From an uncultured Chthoniobacter sp. (GTDB lineage Bacteria > Verrucomicrobiota > Verrucomicrobiia > Chthoniobacterales > Chthoniobacteraceae): a stretch of 64,000 bases of DNA. A model generated the notes under the pieces. The model saw nothing but the letters and a program-made list of their open reading frames with translations. It was not told the DNA's origin and made no database searches. Positions within the stretch are counted from its first letter, which is position 1. The number at the start of each line of letters is the position of its first letter. The stretch lies in assembly GCA_903874975.1 (NCBI GenBank), contig CAIQUL010000093.1, positions 1 through 64,000 of the forward strand, read 5' to 3'. This document shows, piece by piece, positions 8,950 through 17,442 of the stretch. Both the position numbers and the translations under genes were made by a program.

Positions 8950-10043
8950 CGGTGGCTTCCAGATTTCGGATGGCAGATTTCGGGTGGGTCGCGACAGCGA
9001 TCACGGCGGCCGCCTTGGTCGTGACGGGGTGCAAGCGGGCCGCGGTGCCGCCGGCTTCGCCGGAGACGGCGATCAACGCGGACGCAGCACCTGCGCCCGG
9101 ACTGAAACCGGCGACGCTGCCGGGCGACATCCGGCCGCCGACGAAAGTTGCGGCGAAGGTGACCGCGCCGGGGCCGGTGGAAATTTGGAAAGAGTTTTCC
9201 GGCGAGCGGGCGTTTGAGGAAGTGCGGAAGCAGGTCGAAATCGGGCCGCGCCCGGCGGGATCGGCGGAGCTGGAGAAGGCGCGGACGCTGATCGAGGACG
9301 GACTCCGCCGCACCGGCTGGGAGGTCGAACGGCAGACCTTCAGCAACGAGACGCCCCGCGGTCCGGTGACGTTCGTCAATCTGATCGGGCGCTTTTCACC
9401 GACGGGCCAAAGCCCCGTGCCGCGCGACACGCAGCGGGCCATCCTTTGCTCGCACTATGACACCAAGCGGTTCAGCACGATCCGCTTCACCGGTGCGAAC
9501 GACGGTGGCTCCAGCACCGGGGCGCTCATCGAGCTGGCCCGCGTCCTCGCGCTCGATCCCGCGCTGGCGGCGCAGGTGGAACTCGTCTTCTTCGACGGCG
9601 AGGAGGCGTTCGTGCAGTTCACCGACCCGGATGAACTCCGCGTGGACAATGCGGACGGCCTTTTTGGCAGCCGCCACTACGCCAGCCAGCTCCGCAAGAG
9701 CGGTCGCGCCCGGCAGTTTCAGTTCGGGATTTTGTGGGACATGATCGGCGACCGCGATCTCACCATTACACTCGAGCCCGGCTCGCCGCCGGAGCTGACG
9801 CGCGAAATCCTCGCTTCCGCCGACGCCCTCGGCTTGCGGCAGCACTTTGGCCGCTACGACCGGTCGATCCTCGACGACCACTACCCGCTCAACCGCATCC
9901 GCATTCCGACCATCAACCTCATTGATTTCGACTACCCCGCCTGGCACACCGCCGACGACACCCTCGAACGGCTCTCCCCCGAGAGCCTGCAAAAGATCGG
10001 CGCGGTCACGCTGCACTATTTGCGCAAGGCGCTGGGGAAGTAA
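8946..10043 (+). CDS. M28-family lipoprotein peptidase / glutaminyl-peptide cyclotransferase-like
   Basis: A 365-residue secreted zinc-hydrolase fold protein. A lipobox-type signal (ALVVTGC) suggests a lipoprotein. The M28 metal-site motifs are visible: HYDTKRF, NDGGSSTGALIELARVL, VFFDGEEAF, WDMIGDRD and, near the end, FDYPAWHTADDT. The spacing and the WHTADD ending resemble glutaminyl cyclases (QPCT) more than aminopeptidases, so either N-terminal Gln cyclisation or peptide hydrolysis is possible. The GTG start overlaps the parB stop (GTGA). An in-frame ATG at about 8970 (MADFGW) is an alternative; the bases between belong to a short repeat (8960-8987). Confidence 0.78.
   Translation: MTVASRFRMADFGWVATAITAAALVVTGCKRAAVPPASPETAINADAAPAPGLKPATLPGDIRPPTKVAAKVTAPGPVEIWKEFSGERAFEEVRKQVEIGPRPAGSAELEKARTLIEDGLRRTGWEVERQTFSNETPRGPVTFVNLIGRFSPTGQSPVPRDTQRAILCSHYDTKRFSTIRFTGANDGGSSTGALIELARVLALDPALAAQVELVFFDGEEAFVQFTDPDELRVDNADGLFGSRHYASQLRKSGRARQFQFGILWDMIGDRDLTITLEPGSPPELTREILASADALGLRQHFGRYDRSILDDHYPLNRIRIPTINLIDFDYPAWHTADDTLERLSPESLQKIGAVTLHYLRKALGK
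8960..8987. repeat. Tandem pair of CAGATTTCGGRTGG units
   Basis: Two 14-bp units (8960-8973 and 8974-8987) differing at one base, located between the parB stop and the signal peptide of the M28 lipoprotein. It resembles the CAGATTTCAGATTTC repeat inside cysS at 11881-11913. Confidence 0.6.
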
Positions 10044-10066
10044 CGCACGCGGGGTCGGCGAGCCGC

Positions 10067-10669
10067 TTAGTCGCCGAGTTCCACGTTCCAGTAGGCGAGG
10101 TCCACAAAATGCCGCCAACTCTCGTGGTGCTGGCCGTCGAAAGTGATGTTGATAAAGGGCCGCCACTTGGGCCGCACCGGTTTGCGGATGAGTTGCATGT
10201 GGACCTGGTGCGCGAGGCGGTTGCCCTTGCGGGTGTTACACGGGATGCATGAGCAGACGATGTTTTCCCAGGTCGTGAGCCCGCCTTTGTCGCGTGGAAT
10301 GACGTGGTCGAGATTGAGGTCGCGCTTGTCGAAATGTCGCCCGCAGTATTGGCAGGTGCTCTTGTCGCGCTCGAAGATATTGGCCCGCGTGAACTTCACT
10401 TCCTTCTTCGGCAGCCGGTCGAAAATCAGCAGCACGATGATGCGCGGGATGCGGATTTTGAAGGCGATGGTGTGGACCATCTCGGGTTCCGGCTCCCGCG
10501 ACGAAAAATCGCGCCAGCTCGCGAAATCGTGCGTCCGAAAATTGTTGCCGCCCTCCGCGTTGACGACCTGTGCGTGACCCTGGCAGATGAGCGTAAAAGC
10601 CCGCCGCACCGTGCAGACGTTGATGGCCTGCCAGAGACGATTCAGGACGAGGACTTGGTGGTCGAGCAT
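10067..10669 (-). CDS. HNH endonuclease
   Basis: A 200-residue protein with a C-terminal HNH nuclease domain: CQYCGRHF (first zinc pair), LNLDHVIPRDKGGLTTWENIV (HNH core) and CIPCNTRKGNRL (second zinc pair). The N-terminal part (LDHQVLVLNRLWQAINVCTVRRAF) is conserved in a stand-alone HNH family common in PVC and other bacteria; its biological target is not known. No restriction methyltransferase, intron or phage gene is near, so a housekeeping or repair-type role is as likely as a mobile one. The start at 10669 gives the conserved MLDHQVLVLN N-terminus. Confidence 0.82.
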   Translation of the reverse strand: MLDHQVLVLNRLWQAINVCTVRRAFTLICQGHAQVVNAEGGNNFRTHDFASWRDFSSREPEPEMVHTIAFKIRIPRIIVLLIFDRLPKKEVKFTRANIFERDKSTCQYCGRHFDKRDLNLDHVIPRDKGGLTTWENIVCSCIPCNTRKGNRLAHQVHMQLIRKPVRPKWRPFINITFDGQHHESWRHFVDLAYWNVELGD

Positions 10670-10772
10670 AGGTGGGTGACCCGCAGGGGCTCGGAGAAAG
10701 TGCGCGGAAGCTAGCAACGCCGGCGGGGGGTGTCAATTGGCGGTCGAAGAACTCCGTGGAGTAACCGGTGAT

Positions 10773-10804
10773 CCGTAGCGCAGTGCGGGACGCCTGCGCT
10801 ACGG
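10773..10804. repeat. GTAGCGCAG palindrome upstream of cysS
   Basis: Perfect 11-bp arms CCGTAGCGCAG and CTGCGCTACGG around a 10-nt loop, in the gap between the HNH gene and cysS. The arms resemble the ends of the larger repeat at 44429-44537. Confidence 0.7.
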
Positions 10805-10878
10805 GAGCCTTCGACTGCGCGGGCGCACCCAACCCGGCATCGCCAAATGGCGAAAACCGGCTAACGTCCGCGGCTCGC

Positions 10879-12291
10879 ATGTCCGTCCGACTTTTCAATA
10901 CCTACTCGCGCCAGACCGAAGATTTCACGCCGCTCGATCCCGCCGGGCAGCGGGTGAAGATGTACACCTGCGGCCCCACGGTTTATAACCACGCGCACAT
11001 CGGAAACTTTCGCGCTTACATCTTCGAGGACCTGCTCCAGCGGCATCTGGAGGCGCGAGGCTACGAGGTGGAGCGAGTGATGAATTTGACCGACGTGGAC
11101 GACAAGACCATCCGCGGCGCACGGGCGGCGGGTCGTCGGCTCGCGGACTTCACGCAGGTGTATAAAGACGCGTTTTTCACGGACCTCGACACGCTGCGGA
11201 TCAAGCGCGCGGACCATTTTCCCGCAGCCACGGAGCCGCGCTACATCGCGCGGATGATCGCGATGATCGGGCAACTGCTGGAGCAGGGGATCGCGTATCA
11301 GGCCGAGGACCGGAGCGTGTATTTCCGGCTCGCAAAATTCCCCGCCTACGGCGCGCTCGCGCACCTGAATCTCGACGAACTGCGCCCGAGCGGTCGCGTG
11401 AACAGCGACGAATACGAGAAGGAAAACATCGGCGACTTCGCGCTCTGGAAAGCGTGGGACGAGGCCGACGGCGAGGTACGCTGGGAGGCGCCGTGGGGCG
11501 CGGGCCGGCCGGGCTGGCACATCGAGTGCAGCGCGATGGCGACGGCGCTGCTCGGCCCGGAACTGGATATCCACTGCGGCGGGGTGGACAACATTTTCCC
11601 GCATCACGAGGCGGAGATCGCGCAGAGCGAGTGCTGCACGGGGAAGAAGTTCGTGCGCCACTGGCTGCACTGCGCGCACCTCATGGTCGAGGGGCAGAAA
11701 ATGTCGAAGTCGGCGGGGAATTTCTACACGCTGCGCGACCTGATCGGGAAAGGATTCACCGGCCGCGAGGTCCGCTACGCGCTGCTCACGGTGAACTACC
11801 GGCTGCCGCTGAACTTTACCATCGCCGGGCTGGAAGGTGCGCGGGCGGCGCTGGGGCGGATCGATGAATGGGTGGGGAGGATTTCAGATTTCAGATTTCA
11901 GGTTTCGGATTTGGGCGGGGCGTTGCCTGCGAATCTGAGCGAGCGGCACGAAGGGTTTTTCAACGCGCTCGACGATGACCTGAACATCTCCGGCGCGATG
12001 GGCCAGCTTTTCGACCTTATCCGCGAAAGCAACAGCGCGCTCGATCACGGCCAACTCACACCGGCGCAGACCGCCGAACTGCTCAAGCTCTGGGAGTCGA
12101 TCAACCGGGTGCTCGCTTTTGAACGTGAAAGCATCGTCGTCCCCGCCGAGGTCGCCGCGCTCGTGGAAAGGCGTCAGCAGGTGCGCTCGGACAAGGACTG
12201 GACGGCCAGCGACCGGCTGCGCGACGAGATTGCCGCCCACGGTTGGATCGTGAAGGACACGAAAGACGGTCCGAAACTCAGCCCGAAATGA
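10879..12291 (+). CDS. cysS: Cysteinyl-tRNA synthetase
   Basis: A 470-residue class I aminoacyl-tRNA synthetase that charges tRNA-Cys in the cytoplasm. Zinc/cysteine site CGPTVYNHAHIGNFRAYIF includes the HIGH-equivalent HIGN; the other zinc ligands lie in WHIECSAMA and FPHHEAEIAQSE; the KMSKS loop is present (GQKMSKSAGNF). The C-terminus has the DALR-type anticodon-binding helices (DLNISGAMGQLF) and ends VKDTKDGPKLSPK, as in the family. ATG 10879 gives the standard MSVRLFNTYSR N-terminus. A short repeat (11881-11913) adds about eleven extra codons between the catalytic core and the DALR domain. Confidence 0.96.
   Translation: MSVRLFNTYSRQTEDFTPLDPAGQRVKMYTCGPTVYNHAHIGNFRAYIFEDLLQRHLEARGYEVERVMNLTDVDDKTIRGARAAGRRLADFTQVYKDAFFTDLDTLRIKRADHFPAATEPRYIARMIAMIGQLLEQGIAYQAEDRSVYFRLAKFPAYGALAHLNLDELRPSGRVNSDEYEKENIGDFALWKAWDEADGEVRWEAPWGAGRPGWHIECSAMATALLGPELDIHCGGVDNIFPHHEAEIAQSECCTGKKFVRHWLHCAHLMVEGQKMSKSAGNFYTLRDLIGKGFTGREVRYALLTVNYRLPLNFTIAGLEGARAALGRIDEWVGRISDFRFQVSDLGGALPANLSERHEGFFNALDDDLNISGAMGQLFDLIRESNSALDHGQLTPAQTAELLKLWESINRVLAFERESIVVPAEVAALVERRQQVRSDKDWTASDRLRDEIAAHGWIVKDTKDGPKLSPK
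11881..11913. repeat. CAGATTTCAGATTTC repeat inserted in cysS
   Basis: A run of ATTTCAG-type units (11881-11913) within the cysS reading frame, translated as ISDFRFQVSDL. Such AATTTCAGATTTCAG tracts are usually intergenic; here the frame is kept and the insertion falls at a domain linker. Confidence 0.65.
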
Positions 12292-12292
12292 T

Positions 12293-12637
12293 ATGACGCA
12301 CGCGCGCGGTCGCTCGCTCTTGGTCGTGCTGCTGCTCACGCAGTTCTCCGGCTGCGCGCTGCTTCCAAAGGGCAAGCCGGCCAAGCGCGCCACGGCGGTG
12401 CCGCAACCACTCCTCATCGGGACGATCACGCTGGTGAATACGGAGCAAAACTTCGTCCTCATCGACAGCACGAACTCCCCCGGCCCGCTGCCCGATGCCG
12501 TGCTGAAGACCCGCGGCCCGGACGGAGCCGTGGCGGAGCTAAAATCCGGTCCGGTCCGCCGCCGTCCGTTCACCATCGCCGATGTCGTCAAAGGCGAACC
12601 GAAGGTTGGCGACGAGGTTTTCCAGCAGCCGCAGTGA
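12293..12637 (+). CDS. Small lipoprotein of unknown function
   Basis: A 114-residue protein starting one base after the cysS stop, so probably cotranscribed. It has a lipoprotein signal (LLVVLLLTQFSGC, Cys about 20) followed by a Lys/Arg/Pro-rich linker and a compact beta-rich part (LLIGTITLVNTEQNFVLID ... FTIADVVKGEPKVGDEVFQ). The pattern looks like a small OB-like or SH3-like fold that is common in Verrucomicrobiota lipoproteins, but I do not recognise a named family. It is convergent with the P-type ATPase gene, 12 bases apart. Confidence 0.72.
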   Translation: MTHARGRSLLVVLLLTQFSGCALLPKGKPAKRATAVPQPLLIGTITLVNTEQNFVLIDSTNSPGPLPDAVLKTRGPDGAVAELKSGPVRRRPFTIADVVKGEPKVGDEVFQQPQ

Positions 12638-12649
12638 GGTCTGCGGGGC

Positions 12650-15352
12650 TCAGCCTCGCCGGGCGAAAAACTTGCGGATTTCCTCCGTCCAGAGCACCGC
12701 GCTGGCGACGGCGCCGATGAGGAGGACATCGGCGAGGGGGATGGGCACGGTGTGGAAAAGCCGGTTGAGCGGCGCGGTGTAGATCACGGCGACGTGCAGG
12801 AGATTGGCGAGCGCGAGGCCGCCGAGGAGCCACGGGTTTTTGAACACGCCGAGGCGGAGCGCCGAGCGCGTGGGGCTTTCGCAGTTGAGGACGTTGAACC
12901 ACTGGCAGGCGGCGAGCACGGTGAAGGTCTCGGTTTGCACCAGCGCGAAGGGCACGCCGGTCGAGAGCCGCCACAGAAAAAAGCCGAAGGTCGCGGCCAC
13001 GGAGGTCGGCACCATCACCGCCATGCGCCGCAGCATCGTACGCGTGATCAGCGGCTCGCCGGCGCGCACCGGCGGGCGGCGCATCTCGTCGCCCTCGGGG
13101 CCTTCCATGACGAGGTTCACGGTGAGCGTGCCTTCGGTCACGAGGTTGATCCAAAGGATCTGCACCGCGGCGAGCGGCAGCGGGTAGCCGAGCAGGAGTG
13201 CGCCGAGCAGGATGATGACTTCGTCGAGCGACGTGGCGAAAAGGAAGAGCAACAGCTTCTGGAGGTTGGCATAGACGAGGCGGCCCTGCTCGATGGCGCG
13301 GACGATGGTCGCGAAATTGTCGTCGGTGATGACGATCTTCGCCGCGCCCTTCGCGACCTCCGTGCCGGTGATGCCCATGGCCACGCCCACATCCGCGCGG
13401 GCCAGCGCGGGGGCGTCGTTCACGCCGTCGCCGGTCATGGCGACCACGCCGTTTCGCGCCTGAAAGGCCTCGACGATGCGGAGCTTCTGCGCGGGATGGA
13501 CGCGGGCGAAAACGGCGATGCGGTCGAGCGCGGCGCGCAGCTCGGGCTCGGGCATCGCCTCGAGTTCGCGACCGTCCAGCGCGAGGTCGCCGTCGCGCGC
13601 GATGCCGAGCTGGCGGGCGATGGCGAGGCCGGTGGCCTTGTGGTCGCCGGTGACCATCACTGGGCGGATGCCGGCGCTGCGGCACTCGGCCACGGCGGTT
13701 TTTACTTCGTCGCGCGGCGGGTCCATCTGGCCGATCAGCCCGAGAAAAACCGCGCGCCCTTGGAACTGCGCGAACGCGGCATCCTCGTCGATGTCGCCCT
13801 CCGTTTCCGCCACCGCGAGGACGCGCAGCGCGTCGCCCGCGAGCGTCTCGCCCACGGCCAGCGTCTGCTGGCGCAGCGCATCATCCAGCGTGCGCCGCTC
13901 GCTGCCGAACTGCGCGTGGTCGCAGAGATCGAGCAGCAGTTCGGGCGCGCCCTTGATGAAGACGCGGTTCGGCCGGTGCGTGTGGCCGTGCTGCGTGGCC
14001 ATCATTTTCGCCGCAGCGTCGAACGGAATCTCCGCGCGCCGCGGCCACTCTCGGCGCAGCGCGTCGGGATCGAGGTCGCCTTTGCGCGCGAGCGTGAGCA
14101 GCGCCGCTTCGGTGGGATCGCCGAGCGCCCGCCAGCGCGGATCGGCCTGATCCGGCGGCACGAGCTGTGCGTCGTTGCACAGCGCCACGGCTTCGAGCAG
14201 CGGACGCAGGCCGGCGTCCTTTTGCGGATCGAGATCGGCGCCGTCCAGCGTGAGCCGACCCTCCGGCGCGTAGCCCGCGCCGCTCACGGCGATGCGCCGC
14301 GCATCGGGCAGCCAGAGCGCGGTCACGGTCATTTCGTTCTTCGTCAAAGTGCCCGTCTTGTCCGTGCAGATGATGCTCGTGGAGCCGAGCGTTTCCACCG
14401 CCGCGAGCCGCCGCACCACGGCCCCGCGCCCAGCCATGCGCTGCATTCCCACGGCCAGCGCGATGGTCATCGCCACGGGCAGGCCCTCCGGCACCAGCGA
14501 AACCATCTGGCTCAGCGCGATCATGAAAATGTCCGCCGCCGGCAGGCCGCGCAACAGCCCGCCGCCCATCACCGCGGCACAGAGCACGACCGACGCGGCG
14601 ACGAGGTAGCGGCCAAACTGCGCGAGTCGCAGTTCCATCGGCGTCTTCGGCTCCTCCGCCGTCGCGGTCAGCCGCGCGATCTGGCCGACTTCGGTGGTCT
14701 GGCCGGTGGCGATGACGAGCGCCTTGCCGCGGCCGGCGGTGATGTGGGTGCTGGAGAAAATCATGTTGGTCCGGTCGGCGAGCAGCGTGTCTGCGGGCAG
14801 TGCGTCCACCTGTTTCGTCACGGGTATGGACTCGCCGGTGAGAGCGGCCTCGGCAGCTTCGAGCGCCGCGGCTTCAAGCAGCCGCGCATCCGCGCCCACG
14901 GCATCGCCCGCCGCGAGCCGCAGCACATCACCCGGCACGAGGTCGCGCGCCGCGATGCTCTGCTCCAGTCCGTCGCGCAAGACCCGCGCCTGCAGCGCCG
15001 AGAGCCGGCGCAGCGCTTCCATTGATCGCTCCGCGCGGCCTTCCTGAAATGCGCCGACGAGCGCATTCACGAAAACGACGATCAGGATCACCACGGCGTC
15101 GCCGTGTTTCCCCAGCGCCGCCGCCAGCCCCGCGGCGACGAGCAGGATGTAAATGAGCGGGCTCTGAAACTGCGTGAGAAACATGCGCCACAGCGGCCTC
15201 CGTTGCGTCTCCGGCAGCGCGTTGGGCCCCCACTCCGCGAGCCGCGCCTGCGCCTCCGCGCGCGTCAACCCCCGCCCGGCTTCAACACGCAGCGAGGCCA
15301 GCAATTCGCCGGGCGCAGTGGCGTGCGGCAGCGGGAGGGCGGGCAGCTTCAT
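12650..15352 (-). CDS. P-type cation-transporting ATPase (calcium-type, P2)
   Basis: A 900-residue ion pump. It has the N-terminal cation-ATPase domain (GLTRAEAQARLAEWGPNAL), the actuator motif TGES (172-175), the PEGLP motif in the fourth helix (288-292) typical of Ca2+/SERCA and PMR1-type pumps, the phosphorylated aspartate in DKTGTLT (331-337), KGAPE for ATP binding, and the hinge motif TGDGVNDAPAL. The C-terminus carries the last four helices. P2A-type Ca2+ (or Mn2+) export is most likely, but Na+/K+-type activity cannot be excluded. A Usp remnant lies 27 bases upstream on the same strand; in other bacteria such pumps often sit near stress proteins. Confidence 0.9.
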   Translation of the reverse strand: MKLPALPLPHATAPGELLASLRVEAGRGLTRAEAQARLAEWGPNALPETQRRPLWRMFLTQFQSPLIYILLVAAGLAAALGKHGDAVVILIVVFVNALVGAFQEGRAERSMEALRRLSALQARVLRDGLEQSIAARDLVPGDVLRLAAGDAVGADARLLEAAALEAAEAALTGESIPVTKQVDALPADTLLADRTNMIFSSTHITAGRGKALVIATGQTTEVGQIARLTATAEEPKTPMELRLAQFGRYLVAASVVLCAAVMGGGLLRGLPAADIFMIALSQMVSLVPEGLPVAMTIALAVGMQRMAGRGAVVRRLAAVETLGSTSIICTDKTGTLTKNEMTVTALWLPDARRIAVSGAGYAPEGRLTLDGADLDPQKDAGLRPLLEAVALCNDAQLVPPDQADPRWRALGDPTEAALLTLARKGDLDPDALRREWPRRAEIPFDAAAKMMATQHGHTHRPNRVFIKGAPELLLDLCDHAQFGSERRTLDDALRQQTLAVGETLAGDALRVLAVAETEGDIDEDAAFAQFQGRAVFLGLIGQMDPPRDEVKTAVAECRSAGIRPVMVTGDHKATGLAIARQLGIARDGDLALDGRELEAMPEPELRAALDRIAVFARVHPAQKLRIVEAFQARNGVVAMTGDGVNDAPALARADVGVAMGITGTEVAKGAAKIVITDDNFATIVRAIEQGRLVYANLQKLLLFLFATSLDEVIILLGALLLGYPLPLAAVQILWINLVTEGTLTVNLVMEGPEGDEMRRPPVRAGEPLITRTMLRRMAVMVPTSVAATFGFFLWRLSTGVPFALVQTETFTVLAACQWFNVLNCESPTRSALRLGVFKNPWLLGGLALANLLHVAVIYTAPLNRLFHTVPIPLADVLLIGAVASAVLWTEEIRKFFARRG

Positions 15353-15379
15353 GAGGCACTCGGGACCGGGCTCGGCTGG

Positions 15380-15505
15380 TCAGGACGAATGACGCGGAAC
15401 GACGAGGACGGGCCGGGTGCTGCGCGTGAGGACGGCGGCGGCCTGGGTGGACGGCTGCGAGAAATCGGTGCCGCAAACGATCGGACGGATGGGTGGGTGT
15501 TTCAT
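15380..15505 (-). pseudogene. Universal stress protein remnant (41 residues, internal deletion)
   Basis: A complete little frame, ATG to TGA, 41 codons. Its first half, IRPIVCGTDFSQPSTQAAAV, matches the beginning of UspA domains, where beta-1 is followed by the D-F-S motif. Its second half, LTRSTRPVLVVPRH, matches the very end of the domain (the CPVLVVP motif). The 100 or so residues between, including the ATP-binding G-x2-G-x9-G, are missing. The simplest reading is an in-frame internal deletion of an ordinary usp gene. It is upstream of, and codirectional with, the P-type ATPase. Too short for a Usp fold on its own. Confidence 0.68.
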
Positions 15506-15619
15506 AGGATGGCCATGGAGGCTCGCCCCAGTCTAACGCTGCCCGTCCATCGTGCTCCGCGCCGCTTGCGGATGGGTGAACGTATTTTGGCCTGAACCCT
15601 GCGCCGCCGACCCGCGCGG

Positions 15620-16099
15620 CTATTTTCCCGGGGCCACGGAAGCGTCGGCGTTGTTCCAGTAGGCCATGTTCACTAGGCGATCGCTGGTCAGGCGAAAACG
15701 GCGGCACATTTCGGTCATCATCGCGGAGACGATTTTGTAGCCGGTCGCCGGGTGGTCCGTCATGAAAGTGCGGAGAGTGTCGTACTCCACCGAGGCGAGG
15801 GTCGTGGGCTTCATGGCGTACACGCTCGCGGTGGCCATGCCGGGGTCGAAAAGATTGATCTCGCCGAAGAAGCCGCCGACGCCGAGCCGGCCGAGCAGCA
15901 TTTCGCGTTTCTGCGCCAGCCGCCGGATATGCACCACGCCGCCGCAGATGATGTAAAAGGCGCGGTTGGGCGCGCCGCCTTCGATGATGCGTTCTTTGGG
16001 TTTGACCTCGCGCTGGCTGAACAGCGCGGCAAACGCGCGCAGTTCGTCGTCGGTCAGTTGGCGCAGGATCGAAACGGGGCGGAGCAGCTCAATATCCAT
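15620..16099 (-). CDS. Stand-alone cyclic-nucleotide-binding domain protein
   Basis: A 159-residue protein made of one cNMP-binding (Crp/Fnr N-terminal) domain: ERIIEGGAPNRAFYIICGGVVHI ... LGVGGFFGEINLFDPGMATASVYA. The phosphate-binding cassette GFFGEINLFDPGMATASV keeps the F-G-E and the A-T/A-S positions but not the usual R, so ligand binding is uncertain. There is no DNA-binding helix-turn-helix after the dimerisation helix, so it is not a Crp-type transcription factor. Such proteins act as regulatory subunits or protein-protein modules. The frame ends with a short tail (NNADASVAPGK). Confidence 0.8.
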   Translation of the reverse strand: MDIELLRPVSILRQLTDDELRAFAALFSQREVKPKERIIEGGAPNRAFYIICGGVVHIRRLAQKREMLLGRLGVGGFFGEINLFDPGMATASVYAMKPTTLASVEYDTLRTFMTDHPATGYKIVSAMMTEMCRRFRLTSDRLVNMAYWNNADASVAPGK

Positions 16100-16185
16100 A
16101 GGCGGCGGAGGCTAGCGGCGTGCTCGGATGGCGGCAAGTCCGTCGGAAGCGCGGCGTTTTCCTGCCGGTGAAAACCGCACCGCCC

Positions 16186-17442
16186 TCAGATCAGCAGCGT
16201 GGCGAGGCCGAGGAAGGTGCCCATGCTGACCACGTCCGTCGCGGTCGTGAGAAAGATGCTGGAGGCGGTCGCCGGGTCGGCCCCGAGCCTCTTCAGCGTG
16301 AGCGGGACGAGCGCGCCAGCGATGCCGCTGACCACGCAGCTCCCGACCATCGCCAGCCAGGTGATGAACGCGAGCATCCAGGCGTGCGGATTTTTTTGCA
16401 GCAGCGCGTACACGAGCATCCCGCCGCCCGCGCTCAGCCCCACGAGCACGCCGTTGCACAGGCCGAGCAGCGCCTCCTTGCGGATGAGCGCGCGCGCTTT
16501 CGCCGGGGTCAGCTCGCCGAGCGTCATGCCGCGCAACGTGACGGCCAGCGCCTGGCAGCCGGTGTTGCCGCTTTGCCCGGCGAGGACCGGCAGGAAAACG
16601 GCGAGTAGCACGATTTTTTCCAGCGTGCCCTCGAAGATCCCGACCACCGCGGCGGCGACGAACGCGGTGAGCAGATTGAGCTGCAGCCACGGGTGCCGGA
16701 ATTTCAGGCTCTGCCCCCAGTGCGTCGAGAGGCGCTCCTCTTTTTCGACACCGACCATGGAGCCCGCCTGCGCGCTCAGCTCAAAGGCCTGCGCCTCGAA
16801 AAGCACCGTGCCGCGGACCGTGCCGAGCAGTCGGCCCTCGGCGTCGCAGACCGGATAGACGGGAAAATGTTTCGTCACGGCGGCCTTCATCGCGTCCACG
16901 ACCGGAATTTCGGGCAGGAAGGAAAACGGGTTGCGGATCATGATGTCGGCGAGCCTCTGCTCCGGGCGGCCGAGGAGCATCTCGCGCATCACGACCACAC
17001 CGGTGAAGCGCTCCTTTTCGTCCACCACCCAGAGGTAGGTGACAAAGGCGCGCGCGACCAGAGTTCGCAGGGTCCCCGTGGCTTCGGCGATGGTCGTGGT
17101 CTCGGGGAAAACCGCCAGCGGCGCGTCCATCAGCCGGCCGATGGTCTCCTCGGGAAAGCGGTCGTTTTGCATCCACTGCCGGCGGTTTTCCTCCGAGGCC
17201 GCGGCGAGCACGAGTTGCCGCCGCGCGGGCGGCAAAGCGCCGAGCACACTCTGCCGCTGGGTCGGGCTGAGCAGCTCGACGACTTCCTCCACGAAGTCGT
17301 CGGGATAGGACGCCAGCAGGTCCACGGCGTCGTTGGTGTTTTTCTCGAGGACCTGCGCGAAGAGGCGGCGGACCTCCGCGTGGTGCTCCGGCGCGACGGC
17401 GGGTGGGTTCGTTGGATCGGTCATCGCGGCGGATGTCATCAC
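16186..17442 (-). CDS. mgtE: Magnesium transporter MgtE
   Basis: A 418-residue Mg2+ channel. The N-terminal MgtE-N helical domain (about residues 20-120) is followed by two CBS domains (about 125-245) and five transmembrane helices (about 275-418). The pore signature FLPVLAGQSGNTGCQALAV is intact, as is the last-helix TATDVVSMGTFLG with the conserved Asp. Mg2+ binding to the cytosolic domains is known to close the channel in the family. Starts at 17442 or at MTDPT (17424) are both possible. No Mg2+ riboswitch could be recognised upstream. Confidence 0.93.
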   Translation of the reverse strand: MMTSAAMTDPTNPPAVAPEHHAEVRRLFAQVLEKNTNDAVDLLASYPDDFVEEVVELLSPTQRQSVLGALPPARRQLVLAAASEENRRQWMQNDRFPEETIGRLMDAPLAVFPETTTIAEATGTLRTLVARAFVTYLWVVDEKERFTGVVVMREMLLGRPEQRLADIMIRNPFSFLPEIPVVDAMKAAVTKHFPVYPVCDAEGRLLGTVRGTVLFEAQAFELSAQAGSMVGVEKEERLSTHWGQSLKFRHPWLQLNLLTAFVAAAVVGIFEGTLEKIVLLAVFLPVLAGQSGNTGCQALAVTLRGMTLGELTPAKARALIRKEALLGLCNGVLVGLSAGGGMLVYALLQKNPHAWMLAFITWLAMVGSCVVSGIAGALVPLTLKRLGADPATASSIFLTTATDVVSMGTFLGLATLLI

